Shown here one piece after another: positions 21,361-33,904 of a stretch of DNA of 64,000 nucleotides. Origin of the DNA: Pyronema omphalodes (taxonomy: Eukaryota > Ascomycota > Pezizomycetes > Pezizales > Pyronemataceae); NCBI GenBank assembly GCA_024516155.1, contig JAJJXM010000072.1, positions 124,001 to 188,000 of the forward strand, given 5' to 3'. The position numbers and the translations under genes are program-made. Numbering within the stretch: the first letter of the stretch is position 1; every line of letters begins with the position of its first letter. Below the pieces are notes generated by a model that was not told the origin of the DNA, made no database searches, and was given only the letters and a program-made list of their open reading frames with translations.

Positions 21361-24100
21361 TTCGATAATGGTTGTTTCTTATTGAAGTTTGAAAGATCTC
21401 CGCTACCTTTCGAGGTTGGAAAGTTTTCGTCGGGTAATCGAGGTTTTTTTGTCGTTAATTATTTCTCTTTGTCTAGATAGATATGTAACCTCGCCAGTTC
21501 AGCCGCAGCAGCTTTGCCTAATCCCGCGGAAGCTGTGTTACGTTGCATTCTTAAGCTACGGTTGGACGTAATGTTTCAGCCATGTCCCAGTTGAGTTTAG
21601 TAAAATCCCAACTGGAGTCGGTGAAGTAGTTGAAGTGGTGAGATATTGAAGTGGTAAAGATGGTGAAGTTGCAAGATGTTGAAGTGGGGGCGGGAGAGAT
21701 TGATTGATAGAGATTCTAAAGAAGTTTCTCTCGCTCGCACTTTTCGTTTTGGGGCGCGTTCCCCACTGTCGGGGCTACTGCGGTTGCGTGCTGCATACAT
21801 AGACGAAACAGTCATAGCGAAGAACAGGCATCTCTGGATCGACAGGTAGTGTTGTGGTGTTGCTATTATTAACCATCCCTGCAGCCCTGCTGGGGGCCTG
21901 GCACGAGTAGCTGCGAATAAAAACACCAGAAGCTGAGAAAAGTAAAATACATCATGTCAGCAAAGAGTTTAAAAAAAACTCTCCTACCGGAATCGACTCT
22001 GTTTGTTTGAGATTCATCCATTCAATTTGCTCACGCATCTTACAGGAGAAGCCAGAATTATCCTGCGATGTGGAATTTCAATCTCGTGAGTCTGTAACTT
22101 TATTTAGAGCCGATGACGATGTGATGAATCTCGAAAGTCCATAACTTTATTTAGACCCGACATCGATGATCAGTATGGTTAATCCCCATCACCTCCCTGC
22201 AGGAGCCGGAGGGAGCAATCAGGATGCTGAATACCCAACATAATCACTCCCTTCACCGAATCATACAGACATCTACCATCATCACAAATACGAGCCAAGT
22301 CTACATACTTTCCATTCCATCATGCACAACATTAATCCTCAAAATCAGGCTCCGAAATCTAATCTTCCCCGCATCCCATTTCGCTCGCTACGGCATAAAA
22401 CGAACCCCGAAGGACCCAACCAAAGATAGATAACGAATCACGAGCTTATCTACTCGATCACGAGTGTTTTATCAAAACAAGCGAGAAATAGAGGAACCAC
22501 ATAAGTGGTTGGTTGATATACTATAGCCTCATCGCTAAATATTTCCTCATCAAGTATCCCTACGACAAGTCACGACCGAGCTGCTGGGGGTGTGATGTGG
22601 TGATGTGGTGATGAGCCGAGATGTAATATGTACCCCCTATATATAGCGGGATGGGTTTTATAGCGATTCCCTATGTACATAAGCTTTGCCAAGATAATGG
22701 GACTGCATATTGTGCCAATCAGCTGTAGACACCGCTACAGTAGCCTATGTATAGCGTGTGGTGCTATGGTCATACTCTGGTACTCGGAAATATAAATAAG
22801 CCTATGAAATAGAACAACGAAATAAATACCCAAAAAGACAAACAATAAAAAAATAACATACTCGAGTACATAGTGATACCTTATGAGCCGATCATGCATA
22901 GGAAACCTGGCGATGAGATATAATTGGATGGAAGGTATGTACATAAAGCCATGAGTTCTTAATAAAGACCCAGAAAATCAATCCCAGGGCTAAGATTCTC
23001 TATGTACCAGTATATTTAGGGTACCATACGCCCCGATTAATTATGTAGAGTACATAAGCTTACATAACACACCCACCTACTCACTCTTCAACCCCACAGT
23101 TCCATTGCACTATTGCGCCATGATAGTGTATGCCGTGCATGTATGAAGTTTTGGTTTGTTGATACTCAGGATGATGATTATATGGTACTGTATCTATGTG
23201 GGTTTTCTTGGAGAAGAAAGAGTTCTGGAAAGATGGAAGATTTTGAAGTAAGGTATGTTTCCATCCGGCATCTAAGGCTTGACATTAACGACCTCGAAGG
23301 ATATGAGAAATTTCCAAAACGTTTGGAAATAAAATAACTATAGTAAGCTATTCTTCAAGTAGTTTCCGGGCTTTCTGAAAATACAGATGTTGATATACTT
23401 CTTGTATTAGTAAGGCTTATCAAACTACAATTCACAAAAAACATATCATAGACGTTGCCCTCATCTCGTACAAGTTAAGGTATTGATTCATAATGAGATA
23501 TTCTTTCTTCTAGGCTTCTGTTTTCCCGGTGTCAATGTACTGTAGTAGAAAACAGCAGTATCACAATTCAACGAGCAAGATTACGTAAACCCAGGAGATA
23601 AAGTTTCAAGCTTAGCCGCAAACCGGAAAAACGCAGCAAAAAATCATATTTCTCGTACCGAAAGCAATTACGATAGCCAACAAAATGAACCAAGATAAAA
23701 CAGCGTAGATCTCGCCTTCAATAAGTTCCACAGGCACCGTATTTAGTACTACGTGTACCATGGAGCGAATCTCATCAAAATAGGGTGGCAGGACAAAAAA
23801 ACCCGAAAAAAAGGGAACAGATCATGAGCATAAAGGATATAATAAAAAAAAAAGAAAAGAAAACGAAACTTGCAAACTGGTATACCCAAGTATCCGCGTA
23901 TCCTATCCGACATTCCAATGAACAATGAAACAAATCCCATCATACAAAAAGTAAGTTAACATATCGCGTACAAAACCATTGCAAAATCGTAAAAGTAATC
24001 CGTGGCAAATTTTCCAAAACAAAAACCAATGCCAAAAGATTACAGAAGTATTCCGCAAAATAACAGCAAAATCATAAGCTCGCAAGCAAGCATATTTCAC
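21361..24100. other. AT-rich intergenic region, no supportable gene
   Basis: About 2.7 kb upstream of the DUF3433 gene. Two short similar segments containing ATAACTTTATTTAGA lie near 22090 and 22140. Remaining ORFs are under 110 codons and lack motifs. I see no RNA gene. Confidence 0.5.
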
Positions 24101-26000
24101 TTACTTCTCCGCCTTTTCAACAGCCTTCTTTGCTCCCGCTGGTCTACCGCGCTTCTTCTTGGCAGGCTCCCTATCGGTTATATTAGCATCGATCTCATAA
24201 GTAGAAAAACGGAATGCATACTCTTCTCCACCAGCCTTCTCCTCAGTAGAAGTGGCTTCCTCCTTGGCGGCAGGCGTCTTACGCTTCCGTCCAGCTGTAA
24301 CAGTCTTCTTGACAGGTCCGTCCGTATCCATCTTGTCTTCATCCCCCTCGACTGAGGCAGGAGAAGCCTCGTCCTTCTTCTCCACCGCCACAGGTGGAGA
24401 GGAAGCAGGAGCCGCCTTTTTAGCTGATTGAGTCTTCTTGGCAGAAATAGGCTTCTCAGCGGACGCAGGGGCATCGGTGTCCATCTTGTCCTCCGCAACG
24501 GTCTTAGCGACAGCGGGGGTGGCGGGAACAGACGCAGGTGCATCCTCCTTGGCTTTAGGCTTACGGCCACGCTTTGCAGGCTCCTTCTTCTCTGCGTCGG
24601 CCTTAGCGGGCTCGGTCGCGGGGGTATCATCGGAGGAGGGAGCAGGTTCCTTTGCCTCCTTTGCCTTGGCAGGGCGGCCACGGGGCTTCTTGACGGGCTC
24701 CTCCTTCTTCTCTCCAGTCTCGCTGTCCTCGGAAACAACCTTCTTGGCCCTACCAGGCTTCTTCTTCTCCTTCTCCTCCGAAGCGTCGCCGCTGTCCTTG
24801 GCCTCCTGGGAGACATCCTTTCTAGGTCTTCCGGGCTTCTTCTTGGGGGCAGAATCGTCCTGCTTTACGGCCTTCTTAGGAGCAGCCTCCTCCTCCTCTT
24901 CCTCGGGGGATTCCTGCTCGCCGTAGGTAACTGCAGCACGGGCACGTCCAGAAGCACGAGTTGGCTCTGTAGCGACTTTCTTTGCCTTTGCCTTCTTCGT
25001 GGCATCGGCATCCTCCTCATCGCCCTCTGCGGCGGGTTTCTTTGCGGGGCGTCCACGGCGCTTCTTGGGGGCGTCAGCATCCTTGGGGCTGGAGTCTCCG
25101 GTGGTCTCTTCCGCAGCCTTCTTGGTGGGGGGACGTCCACGGGGCTTTTTAGCAGGAACAGCCTCCTCCTCGGATTTCTCCTCCTTAGACTCAGAGTTGG
25201 CATCTACCTCTGCGGGGGACTCTTCAGCCTTGGGAGACTCATCTGCTGCCTTCTTGGTGGGAGGACGTCCACGGGGTTTCTTGACGGGAGCTGCCTCCTT
25301 CTTCTCCTCGGTTTCATCCTCCTTCTTCTCAGCCACGACCTTCTTGGGACGTCCACGGCCCTTTGCTGCAGGCTTGGCCCTGATGTTGTTAGAACAATTT
25401 TAATTTCGGAAGGGTTTGAATATACTTACTCGGCTTCCTCGGAGTCGTTATCCTCGTTGTCTTCAGCTGATGATTTCTTGGCCTTAGGAGGGTTAGGAAG
25501 GTTTCCTCCAGGAGCGCCCTTCCAGTCCTCGTCTGCAACATTTCCGGCCTCAATAGCTGACCGGACCTTTTCTTGGGTTTCCGCATCAAGATCGGGGAAT
25601 CCATCTACTAGGTCAGTAGTAAACTCGCCGTTTGTGTCGAGGGCGGCTTCTTTGAGGTTGGAGATAACTTTGGCGGTAACACATCCCCTGAGGTTGTGTG
25701 AGTTAGATATATGATTCGGAAATTGTGTAGGGATTTCGATATTCCGTTGGGGTTTTGGAGAGGAATTGAAGCTTACCAGTGTCTCCATTGGAAACTTCCA
25801 TGACCTTTAATCTCAACCCAGGTTCCTAGTCTGACGTCGCCTTTTGTGATGACGCTCTTGTCGCAAACTGTAGATTTACATTTCGCTTTATTGGTGCCGC
25901 TGATTTCTGTTTTCACTTGTAAGTCGCGCTATCGCTCAAAAGAAGCGGCGGGGAAACTATGTTGCCGTAGGGCGAACTTACCGACTCTGTACTGTCCCAT
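24101..26000 (-). CDS. PARP-type zinc finger / AT-hook chromatin protein
   Basis: Nuclear DNA-binding protein of 564 aa. Four exons: 26000-25982, 25915-25777, 25687-25430 and 25379-24101 (the sum is in frame). Splicing three short introns restores a PARP/DNA-ligase-type zinc finger at the N-terminus: MGQYRV, CKSTVC, KGDVRLGTWVEI and WRHWGC, giving the C, C, H, C ligands. After a short acidic linker the long last exon is a Lys/Ala/Glu-rich chain with about nine AT-hook cores (KKPRGRPP, RRGRPAKK, KPGRPRK, KRGRKPK, KKRGRPAG and others), which bind the AT minor groove. No catalytic ADP-ribosyl-transferase domain is present. The combination suggests a chromatin or DNA-break binding role, which is inference. 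Confidence 0.88.
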
Positions 26001-29000
26001 TTTTGTTGTATTGTGTGGGTACTTTTCTTGTTGTGTTCGTTCCTGAAGGAGTGGGTGCCAGAAAAGTTCTGATGAGGTGGGCGGTGGGGGTTGTTGTGAT
26101 GCGGTAGTCGTCGCTAAGTGCTGGATTTGAACAGCGAAAAAGTGGGCGACGAAAGGGGGGAGCAAAATTGATATGACCGCGTCTTCCACCAGCAACGCGA
26201 GATTCTACGGCGAGAGTAGAAATCTAGATAGTCTGAGAGGAAAGAAAGAGGTCGTCGGATGGATGGAAGGAAGAAGGTGGGGGTTGATGAAAGATGGGAG
26301 AAGAGGTTGGATGGTCAGCTCACAGCGCAGGCAAAATGACGTTTGGTGTTATCTACGCGACGCGCCCCAACTGTTGTATGCACGAAAGAGGACAGACTAT
26401 CAGAAATGTACCAAACACGCCTGAATAGAGAAATATTTACGAAAAAATATTTAATTTAGCTTTGGAAAACTTTGTAATAAGAAAAACTCTGTTTTTTGGT
26501 ACGATTGATTGGTCGACAGTTGTAGTTGGGAGCTTGCAAGTGCTGTTGACAGCGCTCGTCGCTGCTGAGTTGTTCCCGAACGCAGTCCAGAACAACCCCG
26601 TGATCTTTCACAAATTATTCTACAACTCGTACGGTTGAATTTTGTAGCAAAATAATTTCCAGAAAATCCAAGTACGGTAAATTAATGGACTCCATAAAAG
26701 CCACAAAGGTCGCGGGATCATTTGCGGATGCAGCAGTCCGTCTCACAAGCCCAACAAAATTCCCATAAGCCCAAGCCTACACAAGAATGTTCTTTCGTCT
26801 GTTTTTCTTCAAAAAACCACGAAAGGGCCAAGTCAATTTTAATACAACCCCCAGAAGAAGAACAATTATGCATTTTGAAATGGGGTCATAAAAACACCAC
26901 GGGGTGGCGAAGGATTGGAAATTGTGACTGGGCTTCGAAAAAGAAACGTGATTTCATCTCTCCTGTCGGATGGATCGTACGGTGGGAAAATACGGTGATT
27001 AAAACAAAAAAGACCTACCGTCTGTCCACATTGATTTAGGAGGGTAACTAGGGTATTCTTATGTTGTACAAGTTTCATGTTCCCGATGATTGTTATATCT
27101 TTTTGAATGGTTATGTGATGTGGTTCGTCCGCGATTTCTGAGAAGCGCCGAACAGCCATCGAACCCTCCGCATTTTGCATGTGCTGTGTGTATCACGGGA
27201 AAAGCGGTCGAGAAAGTAAGCGAAGTCAATATATAATACGTATTCTTGGGAAAAATCAGTAGTTCAAATAAATCATTCACGCAGTTGCTGTGGAGAGTTT
27301 TCGCTTCTCAGGTCGATCATCAAGTACGTCGACGCTACATAGGAATGTGTCCGATCATCTCGCCTAATGACTGGAGTAATCACCGTGCGTATCCCCGCAA
27401 CAAAACGATGTCATTAATTCGATGTGTTATTGCTAAACGAGCGGCGCGAGAGGCAAGACAGGCGAATGCAGCACCGAATAGGGGCGACATTATGCATATC
27501 GACATCTCCCCCGGTTTCCTCGGTGTACATACAAAGTATCATCCTCATAGTTTTTATCCATTATCAATTCAGTCCTCAAGCCACAAAAGAAAAAAAAAAA
27601 AGTCAACCACTCAAATAGTTCCCTTTTCTCACAGACGCCTCGGTGCAATCTCAAACCGCCATCATTGTTTGAATGTCTTTGCCAGCAGTGACCTCACAAC
27701 AACCGATAATACAACCCAGATGGAATCAACAGACTTGAAGATAAGGGTTACAAATCTCTTGGAGATAAGGGCTATGTATGAAGCGCTTCTTCCGTTAGGC
27801 CATGACAGCCGTCAGAAGAAGCTAAGCGTACATAAACTGTTAGCTAGCTGCAGCACCAATGCATGCAACTGCACCAACATTCACCGCGGGGTATCGTCTA
27901 CACAAAATAATATGTGATACAATTTCTCGGCGAAATGAGATGAATGTTGAAGAGCTTGCATAAAACAGAAGAAATTGTGGCAAGGGCTGATATTCAAAAT
28001 CCTTATGCTCGTTTAAGTTGTCTCAATCCTCAATTCGATGCAAGCAATGTCTTAATACAACCAATGGGCTAGATAAATAAAGCTCTGAATACACATTACC
28101 TGGTGAAAGATATTGTTAGGACAGAAAACTGTACCCAAGTGGTGACTGTCCATTTTAAGACTGTAATTCCGGCAGGTTTCTGCCTTTGGATATGATGTTT
28201 TCACACACGCATCACTTTTCCGTTGATCTATAGGGATACAATTTATTACATTTTCCCTTAAAGCGTTTTTATTTTCGAATTTTATGGAATGCCCAGCTGA
28301 TGTCGCATATTGGTTATGAGTGCTCAAGGTCGAGTCTCGACAATTGCTCGTCGAGTGATCGACCATGACTACCGATGTTTCAGCGTTTACCTATGGCTCT
28401 TAATGTTTCCAACATTCAGCTAATATAATGGTGAAACTTAAAACCTGAAAGCTGTAGCTATAGTCATATTTTCAAATCTGCATGGTTCATTAGGCATGGA
28501 AAGGGGCCTTCTACATAAAGTTTAGACCTTGTTCCACGCCAAAATCATCAACACAACTTGTGTAGAACAACATGCTATTACCAGTACAGCTTCTGATTTG
28601 ATTTGATTTTCTTGAATTTACAGCTTCTGAATTATCTAACAGTATATTGATGTGACTATGTTCCCTACGGCGAACGGCCTCAAAGGCTTAAAAGTGTAAA
28701 ACTCTGCCTAGCTTGCGAGACTTTGTACGGTTACATGACTATGAGTGATATATTATGACTAGTGACCATGTCGTGTTTGCGTACGGCTGCTCAGAACCAG
28801 TGTCACCTAATAATAAATGAGCCATGTCCACATTATCATTAAAATCTATTCCCGAGACCCGTAGTTTATGGCTTCTCTTTATTTTGCAAAATATCGCAAC
28901 TCCTGCCATTTTTCCAGGTGGGAGGCATTAAGAGCAACAAAAAAGATAGTGAACCAAAATTTCTCAGGTCTCGTCAAAGCAGACACAAATACTAAGTCTA

Positions 29001-29776
29001 TCCCATTATCTTACCTATCAAAGCGTACGAAGAATCTCAGAAGTACCAGAAGAGTTGCGTACAGTGTACTTTAGATCACCACCCCCGTCGGTCCACCGGG
29101 GGTCAAATCTGTGTCTCAGGGTTGAATCACTGAAAAAATTTTCATCCGCCGATTCTCAGTCCTTCACATACAGACACCGATAAAATCACATTTTACGCTT
29201 TACCTACAATTTATCATAGCAGTTTAATGGCCTATATTTGACGTCGGAAATATTCTCTTGAAGATTTAAGTGCCCTTGATGTATGGGCGAGTGGTTGCTT
29301 CAGGACCCCCAGGGCAGGGGTTAAGCCCTTGCGCTTTACCCAAACAGGCACCTTGTTTACACCTCTACCTAAGCCTATCATTTACAACGAATATCAAAAT
29401 TTTCCTTGGAGGACATCGGATGTAAACAAGGAAAAATCACCGGCTTCCTGGTAAACCTTCGAAGAAGTGCCGCTCTGATACTGCGATTGAGTGACAGGGC
29501 TGAATCGCTTCTGGTGTAAAACATTTGCTATTGACCCTCATAAAAGCTGCACACGATAAGCGCCCTCTTGGCTAGCTCGAAAAGCCTTGCCAACGGCTTC
29601 CTAGCCCTCCTTGCCAGAACGCAGAAAGAGAGCGCCAAGCAAGAGCCCGTACAGCCATAGCATTGCCTCTGCTATTCACCCTCATCTCGGCCCCCTCTAA
29701 GAGACCCCACCTACTACAGGAGGGTCAACTTTCCAGACTGAAACGCCACTGTCCAGCTACCCGCCAGCACAGCGCG
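26001..29776. other. Long gene-poor region
   Basis: About 3.8 kb. The largest frame (27246-27917, plus, 223 codons) has no motif and ends in low-complexity sequence, so I do not call it. No repeats, tRNA or transposon remnants were recognised. A small inverted repeat (ACCCCC...GGGGGT) lies near 29082-29104. Confidence 0.5.
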
Positions 29777-29784
29777 TATAAAGG
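29777..29784 (+). promoter_or_regulatory. TATA box upstream of the triple zinc-knuckle gene
   Basis: TATAAAGG is followed by a pyrimidine-rich stretch (CATTCTCTCTCC) typical of a fungal transcription start. A strong donor (GTAAGT at about 29926) without a nearby ATG suggests an intron in the 5' UTR before the ATG at 30191. Confidence 0.55.
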
Positions 29785-30190
29785 AAATCGCTGACCAGTC
29801 CTCATTCTCTCTCCAACTTACTTTTCACCAAACTTCGGTAGTCACAGCCACCAGAGTTTAACCCTTCCACAAAAACATCTTCAGACGCAACTATAAAACA
29901 ACACCAGAGCCAGAAGACAATTTAGTAAGTTTCTATTTCTTTTCCTGATATTTATCATCCTGTCATTCCGTCGGCTTTGATGCTGCTTTGACTTTCGGGC
30001 CCATGGGGGACCGAAATCTCTTTGCACGCGTACTACGCTGCGAAAACGCATCTGCATCTCGGCTTCATCAAAGAATGATTGAAATCCAGCTCATTACTAG
30101 ACTTGGATGAATGACTTCTCTCATAATCATGGTGGGTGTATTTACTAACGTCCTCTGCCAGCCACGCTCTAGAGTAGTCAGTCCCGAAAC

Positions 30191-33100
30191 ATGGACCGCT
30201 ACCACAATCTCCAGCTCCAGAATTCCTCTGGAAATGGAATCAACTACGATAGCGGAATTGAGAGTTCTCCTACTTCTCAAACCTCCTTTGAGCACGACTT
30301 CGATTCTCTTCTGTCGCCCGGAATGGATATGTCCTGGTTGGATGATTTTCCTAACATTGAGGACTATCTTACCATTCCTGAAATGGTCTCTAACCACGAT
30401 GCTGGTTCTGCTACCGAGAACATGTCTGCCGTTGACGAGGGCATTGGATTGGGAACCAAAGTCAATGAGGTGAGAGTTTTCCTACATGCAGTGATGTTGA
30501 GTAGTGGCTAATATCAGGGCTAGGGCACTTCTGATGAGATTGAACTCCCTCGTGCCCAAGACTCTCTCGGATCCGACGCGATCAATGGAAACTCGGACTC
30601 GGTAAGTCATCAGAATATACATTCATCTCGAAAAGCTTTCACTGACCGTTCATAGTTCGGTGCCGTGATTCAGACACGTTCCCAGCCTCTCGAAGCCGAA
30701 CAAACTGCCCTCAATCACAATGTCTCGGTTCCTGGAGTCAACGAGCCTACTCCCTTGGAGACCTACCCAACCAGATCCACTTTCGAGAACGCCTCCATTA
30801 CTCCGGCGATTCTTCAGACCAGCTCTGGCAACACCATCGAGTACCAGCTCGACAGCTCTTTCGAGAATCACCTGGGCAAAGATGCTGCTACTGGTCCCTC
30901 CTAGAATGGGGAACCGACCGCAGCCACCCATGGCGAGCAAGACATCGAGGCCCTTATGAGTGAGCTGGTGAGTTCTTAATGTCTTTTGATGTATACGTTT
31001 GTTCAGGAATGAAAGCTGATTGTGGAATAGTTTGGCGATGACGAGCCTGAGGTTCAAACCGCTACCCAAGACGTTCTTCCTCACGGCCTTAGCGCTATTG
31101 CCACCTACAATGCACAGTACGACAACGAGAAGCAAGCGACTACCAACAGTGTCAACAGCATTTCCCACGAGAGCGCTCCTGGCCACGACGATTGGCTCCA
31201 GGATGCAGCAGAGTTCAGGCGCATCGCATTGGAGCTTGGCAACGATATTGATGCGCTTCGCGGCAGAGCTACAGCCGCTGTTTCTAAAAACAAAGCACTT
31301 CTGCAACAAATCACCACCGACCGGGAAGTTTCCGTACAGCAAATTGAAGTTGCAGAAGTCCCTGTTATTCCTCAAGAGATTGTCAACTTGACCCCGGCTG
31401 TCCCCCCTGTTATCGATCCTCAAGATCGCGAGTACGCCTTTGGATGGAATACCGAAAACACTGGACTCTTCAAGTTCGTTTTTGTCAAAGACTTCCCAGG
31501 ACATATTCCCATCTCCGAGATCTTTTCAGCTCCTTTGCCTACCCTCGGGGAATTGGAATACTTCAAAAAAGAACTTGACGAAGTATGCGCACTTAATGCT
31601 GATATCAACGAGGAGATTTGGTTTTATCGTATGCTTATGCAACAAGCATACAACTGTGTCAACGCCGTCTATATCGCGGAAGTTGACTTCAGTAGCTTTA
31701 TCATTTCCAGACCCGGTGCTGAGGACAGATATAATGCCTGGGCTGATATCTACAACCAATCCACGAAAATTGAGGGTTTTTACAATGTCCACTCTGAGCA
31801 GGCCGATGTCATCAATAACCAGAACACCGAGGATTTCGATGCAATTGGAGAAGACGATACTGAAATGGCGGATCTTACCAACCAATATGAGTCTTATGCC
31901 GATGAATCTGATATGATTGATTCTCTATTAGGCTCTCCCATGGACTGCGAATTTGACTCTGCTGCCCCTAGCCCCAACGATATCAGCATTCCCACTAGCA
32001 ATGTCGACATAGAGGCACTCGTTGCAGAATACCTGACCCACAAAAAGACAACTGATACTAATGAGTCCAATGGATTTGAGCGCGATATTGTCCCCAACCT
32101 TTTTGCACCCGGATCAGATGCTATTCCGACTTTCAACGTCGGAAATTTCCTCGATGAAGAGTTGTCAAACATCACTATCGGAGACCCGGACGGAAAAGTG
32201 CGTGCCAAAAATCTGGAATTGATTAAGCGGGCTTACAATGATGTTATGCGTCCTCGTGGACCCGAGACAGAAAAAATGTGTCGTCTGTGCTTCTACTCAG
32301 GACATACAGAGACTTCTAATGTCAATCAGTGCCCTGCTGCTCGCTTGAATTCCTGGATCCATAAGTTCCCTGTCAATGGCAAACCCTACCATGTCGGAAT
32401 GACTGAGAAACTTGGCCCTATTGATCAGTTCTTTCATGATAAAGGAGCTATCGGCAGCGCATTTCAGTGGGTTTCTCACGCCGTTCACTGCGGTGTTGCC
32501 GACGAACTTGGATTTGGTGTTCACCACGCCGAGCGTCTTCAAGATTTATTCTTGAAATGTCATGAGCTTCACAGCAAGGGTGCAATTATTAACAACGAGG
32601 AATTAGAGGAATGTGATCCAGCTAATGCAACGGTAAGTTTTCCTGCAAACCATGTTGGCGATGAAACTAATCATGCCATATCACAGATTGCCGTTGGGCG
32701 TCTCAACACGCAGCACGTGTTGTCTGAAGGCGTTATAGTTCTTAAAAGACCGCCCTTGATTTCACCTGATGGAATCCTCTTTAACCAGGTAAGTCACTAC
32801 TACTATTTTCGAAGAAAATCGGAAAATATTCTAATCAGATATTTACCACAGGGCAACCCAGTTTACCCTGGGGTCAACGATGGAGCACCCGAGCAAGAGT
32901 CCGAAGAGGTCTCTTCACAGTCCGCCGCACCAAAGAAAAAGCGCAAGAGAGCTGTTTCCAAGATTGAGGTTGTCTATAACGAGGTCTGCGACAAAGCTGG
33001 GCTTCCCCACCTTGGAGACCGCAAGAACAGTGTATGCGCCAATTGTTCCTACCGCGGTCACATTGTCAACTCCGTCAAGACTTGTCCTTATGCAATTCTC

Positions 33101-33904
33101 CAAGAGTGCAACCACAAGATAGACACAAACAAGGGATGGCGTCATGACAGCGCTAAATACGACAAGGCTGCTAAGCAACTTGAGAGCATCATTCGTGCTT
33201 TAGACGAGGTCGACGACTCAAGGGCCGAATGTATCCAGATGATGCTGGACGACTATTATGATAAGATCTGTAAGACCCTCCATCTAACACAATCTACTCC
33301 ATCCACTAACAATCATACAGCCAATGCCGATAACAAGGTTGGACAGAAGCGCAAGGCTACAGCAATGTCATCGGCTCCTAAAAAAGTCCGCGAAGAACCG
33401 GAGCTTACCATTGAACAACTTGAGGCCAATGTCCAACAGGCATTGTTGACCTACAGAACCGCCCCAGACGCCGCAGTTTACAGAACCCTTCGCCAGATCA
33501 ACCAGTCCAGTTTGGCTCTCAAGAACTGTCTTGTGAGACACTTACCTGTCTATGGTAACCGCCCGGATACTCAGTGTCCTAACTGTCTCCACTTTGGACA
33601 TGATCAACGTGGTAAAAGTTGTCCGCTTTTCAATGTCCGTGATGCGCTTGACGGCAATGATGGAAAGGCTTGGAACGCCTGCTTGCGTTTCATCCCCAGT
33701 CTTGTTAACGCATACCGGTTTTTCTCACACCTCCCTGAGGCCTGGTCAAAATATGCACGCGACGTCGATCAGCTTGAGGCTGTTATCCAGGCGGTCATTG
33801 ATAAGTATGAGAATAAACACGATCCAGTTGTCCAGCTTAACCTGGGAGCGATGGATCCCGCTCTTCGCGCAGCCGTTCAACGGTACATCCAGGAGAGAGT
33901 CTAA
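30191..33904 (+). CDS. Large unrecognised protein with three stretched zinc knuckles, in-frame amber at 30902
   Basis: I read seven exons: 30191-30469, 30524-30601, 30656-30967, 31031-32632, 32687-32788, 32852-33269 and 33321-33904 (about 1,124 codons). The first third is acidic and Ser/Thr-rich, like an activation or disordered region. The rest holds three similar modules, each with a Cys/His motif: MCRLCFYSGH...C (CX2CX4HX8C, near 32277), VCANCSYRGH...C (CX2CX4HX7C, near 33030) and QCPNCLHFGH...C (CX2CX4HX6C, near 33572). Each motif is followed by an alpha-helical segment, and Lys/Arg-rich stretches (KKKRKR, GQKRK) separate the modules. A TAG codon at 30902-30904 interrupts exon 3 in frame. 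The last three introns are multiples of three and stop-free. No known family was recognised. Nucleic-acid binding is inferred from the knuckles. Confidence 0.68.

Noticed and set aside
24428..25714. Long plus-strand ORF (428 codons, Leu/Gly-rich)
   Set aside because: Antisense shadow of the Lys/Ala/Pro-rich AT-hook gene; the composition is explained by the opposite strand.
27246..27917. 223-codon plus-strand ORF
   Set aside because: No motif, no splice-supported neighbours and an A-rich low-complexity stretch in the middle; cannot be distinguished from chance.
29082..29104. ACCCCC...GGGGGT inverted repeat
   Set aside because: Short isolated palindrome with no associated gene end or repeat family; likely chance.
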